Shown one piece after another: positions 53,991-64,000 of a DNA stretch of 64,000 nt. This DNA is from Dermatemys mawii (Eukaryota; Chordata; Testudines; Dermatemydidae). Numbering within the stretch: the first letter of the stretch is position 1; the number at the start of each line of letters is the position of its first letter. The notes below the pieces were generated by a model, which did not search any database, was not told the origin of the DNA, and saw nothing but the letters and a program-made list of their open reading frames with translations. The position numbers and the translations under genes were made by a program. The stretch lies in the NCBI GenBank assembly GCA_007922305.1, contig ML677385.1, forward strand, positions 8,768,336 through 8,832,335, read 5' to 3'.

Positions 53991-55532
53991 TTTAACATAT
54001 CACTGAATTTACAGATAGATAGTAACCACCAAAACAATACCCTGACTATACCAAGAGAAATATACTGGTGTTCTAAGTGTTAAAGGTTATTTGCGAGTAT
54101 TTTGAAAAATCCAGCAGCTGTAGAGTTATTTATTAAGGGCTAGATTTTTGTCTCTGAGGCCCAATCCCAAAGAAAAAGAGAGTGCAGTGGAGATATTAAA
54201 TGAAATATAGACATACCTTTGGAGTGCATGGAATGGGAATTTCACTAACCCCTGTGAAAGAGGAAGAGGTCCATTATGCTTTCTCTATCTCTGTGTGTAT
54301 CTCATGGAGCTTTTGACTACATAGTCCCAAGTGCTCCAAATACCATGAGTAAGTAGGGCAATCATCACACTGTGTACTTAAATAATATCTTTACCTTATT
54401 TAGCAGATTCTACAGTAGACGCTCACAGGCTCCTTTGTAAAATGCCACAGCGTAAACAATGACCCCCAAGTATCTGCATCTGTGTCCTTTTATTTTTCAT
54501 TTGCCAATCTCCATCCAGTTTACTTAGTGCTGGAAAAAATATTAGTTGTGCTCCAAGAAGTGTACATTCTAAACTACACAGGTAGAGTTCAAATACATAA
54601 CATGCTGGGTGAGCAAGAGTCCTCCAAGTGGTACATAAAGTGGTACAAATATTTTTTTATAGTCTCAAACTATGTTGGGGTGTATAAACTCCATCCTGTA
54701 GTAGCCTCAAGGGGATTAAAGGGCAGAACAACTGCTTCACTAGACGTGACTAAGTCGTTGACCACCAGCAGCTAAGATAAATGGCTGATTCTAGAAAAAG
54801 ATGTTTCCTAGAGAGAGGAGTCTCCAGAGCGGAGGAGGTCTCAGGGAAAAAGGAATTTAGGGGAAGAGCTATCACGTAGCTGGATGGAGGCCTAGCCTGC
54901 GAGGTGCTGCATGCTGGTATGGAGCTTGGAGTACTCTACATCATTCTGAACGTAGGAAATGGCCCAGGGAAACGCCAGCAAGTCTACCGTAGCAGATCCT
55001 AGCTCTACTGCACTGGAACTCATGGTAGAGAGAGGGCCCTGACTATCAAAGTGGTTTGTAAAAAGAAATCTGCCACAAAGGAAGCAAGAGCTATCAAACC
55101 CAGGATGGGGTTGAAAGGCTTAGGACTGAACATTTGGTCTTCTGTTTTATTGGACTCTTTATTATTCTAGAAGGGGTGGGGACTGTAAGCAACCTTGCCA
55201 GAGGGCTGTGTCATGAAAAGTGGCAAGGCACCTCAAGCTTGGAGTGAACATTGGCAGGGGGTACCAGAGCTAAACAGGTTACTATGCCATGTTTGGACAT
55301 AAGGGGATTCACCTGCAACTGATCCTTCTACACAAACACACTGTTCTTTCTTTGGGGATCTTGTTAAAAGGATTGGTAAAAGAGGATGCTGCCTTTAAAG
55401 GATGTGCCATCATCCTGTCTTCCACACAGGGACGTTGGCAGAGTAGGAACCTCCAAACATCCAACTCACCCAGGAGACATGCTGACATGAGCTATGTGGG
55501 AATCTCACACTCACCAGGCTTTGTACTCATCG
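53991..55532. other. No gene recognised
   Basis: No domain-bearing frame. The 159-residue frame at 55289-55768 runs from unique sequence into the next repeat and is not supported. Confidence 0.4.
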
Positions 55533-56560
55533 GGCTAGATTCACAAAAGGATCTATGGCCTAACTACCACTTTCTATGCCTAAATCCTAGGGTCAGGCGC
55601 CCTGGGATTCACAAAGTCCCTATTCAACTGCTGCAGATACCTAAACTTGTTCAGCACCTACATCTTTGCAGTCTGAATTCTCTAGGTGCCTGTGTCACTG
55701 CCTCTGAACACGCACACTGCATCCCAACACCAGACATCCAGCTCTCTAAGCCCCAGAGTGATTCATGAACCGGGTGCAGGGGAATAAGTGTTCCCTTGTC
55801 TGCAGCGCCCAATCAGGTAAGCATGCTCAGAGCTTTCCTGCCAGACTAGCCCCCTAAAGAGAAGTCTGTCAATGTGTTGGGACCATTCTCATAAGCTCAG
55901 TGGTCACAGCACTCAACAAGAGGACTTGGGATTTGAACTGGGATCTGCTACCTCACAGGTTAGTGTCGGAGCTACTGAACTGTGGGATGATTTGATGGGG
56001 TTGTGGCATGAGAGGCTCCCTCAGTTTCTCTTCTTGAAGCTGTTCCACTGTAGATAAATAATGAAAGAATCATTGAGGGATGTGAGGGCCAGGGGACACG
56101 CCAGGCTGGGCCGTGGGGGAGACCCAGCTCTAAACATTGGTGGAGCAGGGTCCCTTGTCCTGAATATTGCTGGAGCCCTGGCACCATGAGCCCATGTAAC
56201 TTGCCACCCCTGCCCACATTCCAGGTGAGTACTCTCACCTTTAGACTAAATGTTATGAAGGTTCTTCTCCTCTCCCTTGCTAAAAAGACAAAGACAACTT
56301 ACTGCAAGGCAGGGTTTGTAGTTGAGGGAGGTGCCACCCAGGCTTAGCTGACTATCTGGGGAAGGGGCCAGGGCTTAGCACACACCCCTCGGCTTGGCGT
56401 CTCCCATTGGCTAGCTTAATGGAGGAGGTGCCTATTGTGCAGGCTTTTCCAATCACATTCTGAGCTGATTATCTTTCCCCATTCTTTATATAGGGAGCCT
56501 AGGTGGCATCCTCAGGCTTTGTGAATCCCACTGATTTTCTAGGCACCTAAAGTTGGATGG
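55533..56560. repeat. About 1-kb dispersed repeat with GATTCACAAA ends
   Basis: Left edge GGGCTAGATTCACAAAAGGATC; right edge GGCTTTGTGAATCCCACTGATTTTCTAGGCACC, complementary in its GATTCACAAA and TAGGCACC words. An internal second GGGATTCACAAAG occurs at 55608. Near 55920 ACTTGGGATTTGAACTGGGATC is B-box-like. Probably a non-coding DNA element; class unknown. No TSD. Confidence 0.55.
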
Positions 56561-57371
56561 GGTGACTCTGAGCATCTCCTTGCCTAGGTATCTCAGTTAA
56601 TGTAGCCTTCTGATTTTTTTTCTTTTTAAATCTGTCTCACTGTTGTATTTAGGGTGGGATCAGACTGGAGTTTTCCCTTATTTATTTTTTATATTAAAAG
56701 TACAATAATTGTTCAAGGTGTGGTGGTATATGAGTAATTATATAAATATATTTCAGTGGAAAAGCGAAATACAAAACAGACTATATGGTGTGTCTATGGT
56801 ATTTTCCACGTAGCCTATACATCATATATAGTATGTGTAGCCTTTTAACATTGTATGTCATATGATTTGCTTCTTTCCCTCTTTATTTTGCTCTTTCTGC
56901 TGTACACCAGACTATGTTGACCAAGTTTGTGAAATCTCTGTTGCTCTCTCCTGAGTTAGGAATCGTGGCTTTTAGAGTTGATATAGTATCTTTTATTATC
57001 TCACGGAAATGAGGCAGTTTAAATGCAAATGGGGCAGTGAAGTACCATGTTGGGTTTATGAACAGTGTTCTTTAAAATAATCCATGGGTTTAATATACAT
57101 ATATCAGTACATTTTTTAGCTTCAATAAACTTGCAAAAATCAATGGAAAAAATCTGGTGGGTTTTTTTCCTAGCATGCATTCTTCTGTTACTAAAATGTA
57201 TTGATTTGATGCTAATCCACTGGCACTTCTCAACAAGGCCTTGGTGTTCAGTAGTGTATATTTTGTTATCGATATATGGGGCATGTAGGAGTGTGCAGCT
57301 GTATAGCATGAGTGTATTGAACTGATTAGGAAAAAAGTTCATTTTAATAACATCTACTTAAATTATAAGTC
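56561..57371. other. No gene recognised
   Basis: AT-rich unique DNA. Overlapping frames at 57019-57342 on both strands are unsupported. Confidence 0.4.
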
Positions 57372-57681
57372 TATTCATAGAATCATAGAATATTAGGGTT
57401 GGAAGAGACCCAGGAAGTCATCTAGTCCAACCCACTGCTCAAAGCAGGACCAATCCCCAACTAGATCATTCCAGCCAAGGCTTTGTCAAGTGAGGCCTTA
57501 AAAACCTCTAAAGACGGAGAGTCCCCCCACCTCTCTAGGTAACCCATTTTGGTGTTTCACCACCTTCCTAGTGAAATAGTGTTTCCTAATATCCAACCCA
57601 GACCTCCCACATTGCAACTTGAGACCATTGGTCCTTGTTCTATCATCTGGTACCACTGAAAACAGCCTAGCTCCATCCTGA
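57372..57681 (-). mobile_element. CR1 LINE 3' end of a second subfamily
   Basis: The tail complement TTCATAGAATCATAGAATATT shows the ATTCTATG-type 8-bp tail repeat of CR1. It is followed by GGGTTGGAAGAGACCCAGGAAG, CATCTAGTCCAACCCACTGCTCAAAGCAGG and the rest of the 3' UTR to CCATCCTG. 5'-truncated after about 300 bp. Confidence 0.93.
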
Positions 57682-59216
57682 AGTGGGTCGGTCTTTTTTG
57701 TGTGTCTTCATGGGGGAAAAATAATCATGAAAGGTCTCTGTTTTGCTCTGATGGGAAATGAAAACAAATTCTGAAATCTTGACATTTTCCACCAGATGAC
57801 TTTGTTTTCTGGACAGCTTTACTGCTAGGGAATTGCTGTCCCAATGGGAGCTACAGGTGTTGGGGACTCTCAGTATCTGGCACATGCAGAACAATGGACA
57901 CATGATTAATTGGTTGCATTCTAACATATGGCATATCCTCATCAAGTGGCAAAAAAACCATAGGGGACTTCTGCTACCCTGCTAGCAGTGGTTGTCTAAT
58001 GTGGTGTATGTTTATAAGTTCCCCTAGTGCCCAGTCCATTGAGTATGTAAGTCTGTGACAGCCTCCACCTGTACAACTTGGCACTTTAGCTCAAGCAGAG
58101 GCTCATGATCTTAACAATCCCTTTCTCAGCTTACAGTGTCTGCCAATACAGCGGCTGTAACTGTTGTTATATTTTATCTCACCTCGTTGTCCACCACAGA
58201 AATAGGCACACATTGCCAGACAAAAATTTTCTTTTGAGAGTGCTACTTCTCAAAAATTAACTAAATCACATTTGAACAAATATGAAGCAAACTGCCCAGA
58301 GGAGGGGAAAAAGGAAAGTTGAAAGTATGAATTTCCGCAAGGTCCTTGCATTGTCAGCAGCCAATACATTGCCAACATCACCAGCCCAGTACACCCAGGT
58401 TTGCTAAATTCTTGTGGAAAGGGAAAAAAACCCCGAAACCTCAGTTAAACTGACAATTGAAGAATTAATGTCAAGGAATGACAAGCTACAGAGCTCCACA
58501 GCCTCCGAAGAGAAGTAGTGGCAACTAAACTGAGCACAGTGGATAAATGGGTGATAGACAATGAACCGAGTTTGGAGAAAATATTAATGAGGTAAAAGAA
58601 AATTCATTAGAGAGCTCTCCCCATGCTTAGCAAAGTCTAATATAATGATGGACTGAGGTATCAAACGTCTAGAGAACCAAACTAGATCCAGAATTGTTGG
58701 TACTTAAGATGTCAGCTGGAAAAGAAATCCATGATTCACTTGCCTTTGAGAAATTTATTGTGGCTGTGGTTAGGTTCCATGTAAAAGATGATTCCATTTA
58801 TCTGAAGAAATTGTGTAACAAGGGTTGATGTTACAATCCAGATAACTGCCATGAAAGGGTCTGGATGATTAGGATATTTGCAATGGAACAGAGAGCCTTT
58901 TACCAGTGGTATAAAGCTATACTACTGTTATTATTTAGTGGCTTATGTGAAACAGGTTAGTGCTTTCAATTTTTTAAGGAAAAGTTATGCATATCTATAA
59001 TGGATGCAGGGCTAGCTACACCTTTTTTCACTTTCTAGTCTATTGGAGTGCACCTCCTGGGTATTTGGCTTTATGACCTTATATGTTTTGGAGTGTAGCC
59101 TTGCAATTTTTCCACACTTAGAATGGGGTCTGGGTATGACACCCTATTTATGACAACCACTTATTATGATGCAGGCCAAATTGGGGCTTAAGCACCTGCT
59201 TGATCGTGGCTTCAGG
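57682..59216. other. No gene recognised
   Basis: Unique sequence; nothing identifiable. Confidence 0.4.
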
Positions 59217-59345
59217 CAGGGCCGGCTCCAGGCACAAGCCAAGGAAGCATGTCTCTGAGGTGGAACATTCTAAGGGGCAGCATTCCAGTCAATCTTGGGG
59301 CGGCACAATTTGGCTGCCTTTTTTTTGCTTCAGCAGTTCGGGTGA
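59217..59345. mobile_element. Truncated hAT MITE (CAGGGCCGGCTCC)
   Basis: Starts CAGGGCCGGCTCCAGGCAC, the same terminus as 38219-38379. Later GGGGCGGCACAATTTGGCTGCC fits the family body. The right end is lost near 59345. Confidence 0.65.
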
Positions 59346-59414
59346 GATTCGCTTCCGTAGTCTGTTCAATTCCATTTCCAAACAAACTCGATTTTCTGAA
59401 AGCCCCCACCTTAT

Positions 59415-59476
59415 ATTCTCATCTCATTAATTCCTTTTTCCTTATTTCTTATGCAATTTAACACACTAATAGCCCT
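59415..59476 (+). repeat. 62-bp local direct repeat, first copy
   Basis: From ATTCTCATCTCATTAATTCC to CACACTAATAGCCCT; matches 61237-61298 with a single mismatch (T versus A at the 35th base). The surrounding sequence is unrelated. Confidence 0.93.
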
Positions 59477-61236
59477 GTGTGTGTGTCTAGTTTCAATCAC
59501 TATGTTACTTATGTCACTATGAAGCCTTCCTTCTATCTCAGACTGTTGGTTCAGTTTTTTTAACCCCAGACAGCCAGGCCATCTAGGAGAATACCCCATG
59601 ATGGTTGGGTTATTGTTTGGTATTTACATCTAGTCACCTTAATTGCTTTCAATCACGTACCTTTTGACTGTGTGAGGGGCTTGAAACTCTGCCTCCGACT
59701 ACAGGGGAAAAAAATCAATGCTGCAGACAAACGTAGGGTATCTTCTTAGAGCTTGTCTACACTTATTTACTGTAGGAGATGCTTTTGGTTCAGAATTTTG
59801 AAGAATGAGCAGTTGAGTGACATAATGTGTTTGCCAGTGGAGCCTTTAGTAATTAAAAAGTATTACTCAGATCTCTAAACACTGTGATCATTTAATATTC
59901 CTATTGACTGTATCTTTCTCTTTAATCAAATCTTGGTATAAATGTTACAGTTATTGTTTTTAACTGGTTTGCCTGAGAAAGTTTGAATTATTTGTGAGTT
60001 CCAATGTGGTAGCCATCACCTAAGCATGATAAACCCTGAGACTACTTATTCTGCCAAGTAGCTTTATTCTTTAGCAAACCAGGAGGTGGAGTCTGGTCCT
60101 CCATGACTCAGGTCCATGACTCAGGTCCCCAAGAGATACATATGGAGACATGTTGCAGGCCTGTAAGGAGATGTTGTTAGTATACTAGTTTGTTTCTGGG
60201 AACAGGCAATGCGGGTCTTGATGATCCACGTAGATGAAAGTCCTTTCACCGATGAAGTGTGCTTTAATGATCCCAGATTAACTCTAATACAGGGTGCTCA
60301 CTCGGGTTCCTCTTCAGGCTGAGCAATCAGGAGACTGGTGCAAGCAAGCAGGTCCTCCCTGAGGATCACTGGAGAGGGACTAGCCATCATCCACTCTCTT
60401 CTGGAATGGCTCTGGCAGTTTTTAGAGATTAGAACCAGCAGGTTCAGATGCCAGTGCATTGGACTCTGGATCCAAAGTCAGGAATCCCTCTGGGCTGGCT
60501 GCAAGGCAAGCAGGGTTCAGGAGAGACAGGCTGTTGCTGCTGGGCAGGTGGTAGCAGAAGTCGATTGTTCCCTCCTGGGGGATTTTGGCAGGCTGAGAGG
60601 GGGAGACAGGCCAATGTCTTGGTCTGGAAGTACTGTGGTCAGGCAAAGTGTAGGGCCTAAAAGTGCTAGATAGACAGGTTGTAGGGAGACCTTCCTCCCC
60701 TCCACTCCCCATCCGGTCTCTGCTGCCTGCAGGAAAAGTTGGACTGCTCACAGCCTCCCTCTGCTGCCTATCTTCTGCTCTCTAATTTTCCGTTGTTTGA
60801 GGAAGGAAGGTTGCCTGGGTAACTGGGGTGGTTACATTCTTTCCTCCCTTTTGCCTGCCTGGAGGAAGTCAATAGTGCACGACTCACTTAAGACACAGGC
60901 CCCTTGCTAAGAGGGATATGGGGCCACAGTAGCATCAGCAATGAGACTCGCGAAGTGGCAGCACAGGTTTCCACATGTATCATCTTAGCCCTTTGTAAGA
61001 ACTTCAGTCTGAAAAGTCACACTGGAAAGAACTAGAGTAAAGCATCTTATTCCATGTAGTGCCTCAGTGTATTATAAGAATGAATCTTGCAGACTTCTAA
61101 TTAGTTAACTCTGAATAAAACTTCGTTTACAAAAGATGTCAGGTTATTCATCTTTCCACTTCTGGTAGATTTTTATGAAATTGCAATAGACATGGATGGT
61201 TGCATACAGGTTGTTGTAGGGAAGGAGGAGGAGGGA
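59477..61236. other. No gene recognised
   Basis: Includes a MIR-like trace near 60440-60500 and a G/C-richer block at 60330-60790 with open frames on both strands that have no domain. Not supported as a gene. Confidence 0.35.
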
Positions 61237-61298
61237 ATTCTCATCTCATTAATTCCTTTTTCCTTATTTCATATGCAATTTAACACACTAATAGCCCT
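61237..61298 (+). repeat. 62-bp local direct repeat, second copy
   Basis: See 59415-59476; spacing 1822 bp. Confidence 0.93.
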
Positions 61299-61551
61299 TT
61301 GCATTTGGTACTGGAAAGTTGCAGGGAGGAAAAGCAGTTGGAAGTGGCTATTGTGGAGTTAAGAAGAGGCTGGAGAAATAGCCTTGTGGAAAGGAACAGC
61401 AAGGTAGTCTCCAAGAAGTGCAAATTGTTTGGATGATCTTGAAACAATCATCTGGAGACTTAACCTGGAACTTTAACCTCCAAACCATTCTTCATCTACT
61501 GCATATGAATCACAACATGTACACAATTTAATGGTTCAGAGCTTAACTAAT

Positions 61552-63325
61552 CATAAGAACATAAAAATGGGCATACTGGGTCAGAGCAAAGGTCCATCTA
61601 GCCCGGTATCCTGTCTTCTGACAGTGGCCAATGCCAGATGCTTCTGAAGGAATGAACAAAATATGTGATAATCAAGTGATTCATCCCATCTCCCATTCCC
61701 AGCTTCTGGCAAACAGAGGCTAGGGGACACATCCCTGACTATCCTGGCTAATAGCCATTGATGGACCTATCCTCCATAAACTTATCTAGTTCTTTTCTGA
61801 ACCCTGTTATAGTCTTGACCTTCACAACATCCTCTGGCAAGGTTTTCCACACGTATACTGTGTGTTGTGTGAAAAATACCCTTCCTTTTGTTTTTTTAAA
61901 ATCCTTTGGAAAGGCATTCCTCAGATTGACTGTGTGTTATGTGAAGAAATACTTCCTTTTGTTTGTTTTAAACCTGCTGCCTCTTAATTTCATTTAGTGA
62001 CCCCTGATTCTTGTGTTATGAGGAACAGTAAATAACACTTCCTTATTCACTTTCTCCATATCAGTCATGATTTTATAGATCTCTATTGTATCCCCATTTA
62101 GCCATCCAAACTGAACAGTCCCAGTCTTATTAATCTCTCCTCATATAAAAGCTGTTCCATAGCCCTAATCATTTTATTGCTCTTTTCTGAATCTTTTCCA
62201 TTTCCAGTATACCTTTTTTGAGATGGAGTGACTACATCTGCACACAGTATTCAAGATGTGGGCATAACATGGATTGATATAGAGGTAATATGATATTTTC
62301 TGTCTTATTAGCTATCCCTTTCTTAATGATTCCTAACATTCTGTTTGGGTTTTTTTTGACTACCGCTGCACATTGAGTAGATGTTTTCAGAGAACTATTC
62401 ACATTGACTCAAGACTTCTTTTTGAATTTAGACCCCATCATTTTATATCTATAGTTGGGTGTGTGTTTTCCAATGTGTGTTACTTTGCATTTCTGAATTT
62501 CAGAAAATTGCAACACTGAATTCCATCTGCCATTTTGTTGCCCAGTCACCCGGTTTTGTGAGATCCCTTTGTAACTCTTCGCAGGCTGCTTTGGACTTAA
62601 CTGTTCTGAGTAATTTAGTATCATATGCAAATTTTGCTACTTCCCTGTTCACCAGTTTTTCTAGATCATTTATGAACAGCACAGGTCACACAATGGATCC
62701 TTGGGGACCCCACTATTTATCTCACTCCACCGGGAAAACTGACCATTTATTCCTATCCTTTGTTTCCTTTCTTTTAACCAAAAGTTTCACCAGTTCCTAG
62801 TAAACCCAAATTCCTCCTCCCTAAACTACTGTCCCATCCACACATTGAGACCATGCAGTTATGCTTGTCTAATTGGCCCTGCACATGGAACTCGAACTGT
62901 TACAGGGAATGTTACCATAGAGTTCCTGGCCTGGGGAGCAACTGAGGGAAGACAGAGTTAGTCCACATTTGAGTTCCTTCAGAACTCTTGGGTGAAAATC
63001 ATTTGGTCCTGGTGATTTATTACTGTTTAATTTATCAATTTGTTCCAAAAGTTCTAATGATACCTCGATCTGGGACAGTTCCTCAGATTTGTCACCTAAA
63101 AAGAATAGCCCAGGTTCAAGAACCTCCCTCACATCCTCAGCCATGAAGACCGAAACAAAGAATTCACTTACTTCTTCCACAATGGCCTTATCCCCCAAAG
63201 TGCTCCTCTAGCAATTTGATCATCAGTAGTCCAACTGGTTGTTTAGCAGGCTTCCTGCTTTTGATATAGTTAAAAAAAAATCTGTTACTTTTTGAGACTT
63301 TGGCTAGCAATTCTTTTTTGATAAG
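61552..63325 (-). mobile_element. CR1 LINE, minus strand, internally rearranged
   Basis: 3' end CATAAGAACATAAAAATGGGCATACTGGGTCAGAGC, then 3' UTR and ORF2 fragments on the minus strand: 62500-62682 (LFINDLEKLVNREVAKFAYD, part of the palm with the F-A-D type motif), and 62869-63198 (LLEQIDKLNSNKSPGPNDFHPRVLKE). A ~70-bp duplication in the 3' UTR (GTGTGTTGTGTGAAAAATAC near 61860 and GTGTGTTATGTGAAGAAATAC near 61931). At about 62805-62965 foreign sequence replaces roughly 380 bp of CR1. Dead copy. Confidence 0.9.
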
Positions 63326-63731
63326 TGGTAACTTTTACCTGTATAAGTCAGTTTATAATATACTTTAAATTTTAAAAATATAGATGGCTTATAAATGAAC
63401 AGAAACTTTTTCAAAATATTACATTTTGAGTTTGGTTCCCACTTGCATTGTTTTATTAAAAATATTGAAATTGTTATAGAATTTTTTTTATGAGTGAAAA
63501 CTTCGTTCTCCTTAGCTGCAGCTAACTGTCAATTCAAAGTGAAGGAAAAAGTTAGGAAATGCCAAAATTAAGGATGAATGTGCAACAGAGGTGTCCAACA
63601 TGTGACCTGGGGCTACTTTTGGCTCTTAGGGCTCCTTAGCTTTTGCCTTTGAGGATTGTATTATGAAAATTTGTATTTGATTATGAAATAAATCTGTGTT
63701 CCCCAGTAGCTTTCTTTAGGAGAAAGGTAAT
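63326..63731. other. No gene recognised
   Basis: Unique; AGGTGTCCAACATGTGACCTGGGGC at 63588 resembles a hAT end, with no partner found. Confidence 0.35.
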
Positions 63732-63851
63732 AGGGTTGCCAACCCTGCAGGATTATTTTGGAGTCTCCAGGAATTAAAAGAATAATCTTTATTTAAAGAT
63801 TATGTCATGTGATTAAACCTCCAGGAATACATCCAACCAAAATTGGCAACT
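63732..63851. mobile_element. MITE with AGGGTTGCCAAC termini
   Basis: Starts AGGGTTGCCAACCCTGCAGG and ends CCAAAATTGGCAACT; ends are inverted repeats. Central TAATCTTTATTTAAAGATTATG is palindromic and CTCCAGGAAT occurs on both arms. A common turtle MITE from memory. Confidence 0.75.
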
Positions 63852-64000
63852 GTAAAGGGGAGTGAAGAGCAAATAAACCTCTAAGTTGCTGCTCTTTTAA
63901 GAAGAACAGAGGTGGTGGTGAGAAAAATGGGGCTGGAGCCATAGGTGCCGACTTCAGCTGGCACCGGTGGGTGCTCACATTCCCCCTTCCCCTGGCCTTG
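63852..64000. other. No gene recognised at the window end
   Basis: GAGCCATAGGTGCCGACTTCAGCTGGCACCGGTGGGTGCTC looks like the start of another dispersed repeat, cut by the window end. Confidence 0.35.

Noticed and set aside
1..64000. CRISPR array, prophage, operon or other prokaryotic system
   Set aside because: No regular spacer array, no dense coding, and clear vertebrate LINE, SINE and MITE content throughout.

Overview
The window reads as non-coding chromosomal DNA from a sauropsid vertebrate, most likely a turtle. The grounds are CR1 LINE copies with the sauropsid 3' tail, MIR/CORE-type SINEs, several hAT and Harbinger MITE families that I associate with turtle genomes, CpG depletion outside young elements, and no operon-like gene packing. 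I see no convincing exon of a host protein gene, so the window is intergenic DNA or a large intron. Taxonomic placement is inference, not proof.

Region by region. 1-21 kb is old unique sequence with MIR-like SINEs, an AT-rich dispersed family, a hAT copy with a perfect 8-bp target duplication (8159-8468), a long 5'-truncated CR1 (11310-13808, minus strand), a decayed Harbinger transposase (16530-17270, minus) and a strongly palindromic hAT MITE (17868-18157). 21215-23494 is a young PIF/Harbinger transposon in minus orientation, interrupted by a 10-N assembly gap. 24-31 kb holds a 136-bp tandem repeat, CR1 fragments and a solo LTR (30834-31481). 31.5-34.8 kb and 44.6-47.6 kb are two diverged direct copies of one ~3 kb segment that share MIR insertions, i.e. 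an old segmental duplication. Between them lie a 35-bp minisatellite (36225-36735) and the complete 4.3-kb Harbinger element (38695-42994, plus orientation). 48-64 kb contains a U2 snRNA fragment, a Tigger-like MITE, further MITEs, a 62-bp near-identical local repeat and two more CR1 copies.

The best-resolved system is the 4.3-kb Harbinger element. It carries a DDE transposase on the plus strand and, convergent to it, a two-exon Myb/SANT-like DNA-binding protein gene on the minus strand, with back-to-back poly(A) signals between them. Imperfect 34-bp terminal inverted repeats are flanked by TAA duplications, and eight copies of a palindrome centred on AGCGCT lie near the two ends. In this superfamily the transposase and Myb-like protein act together, the latter aiding nuclear import and DNA binding. 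Here the transposase has an in-frame TGA between the first and second catalytic Asp, present in both copies, and the Myb frame is broken at a run of 12 G. The second copy (21215-23494) matches it closely, but the 2036 bp holding most of the Myb gene are replaced by the 10-N gap.
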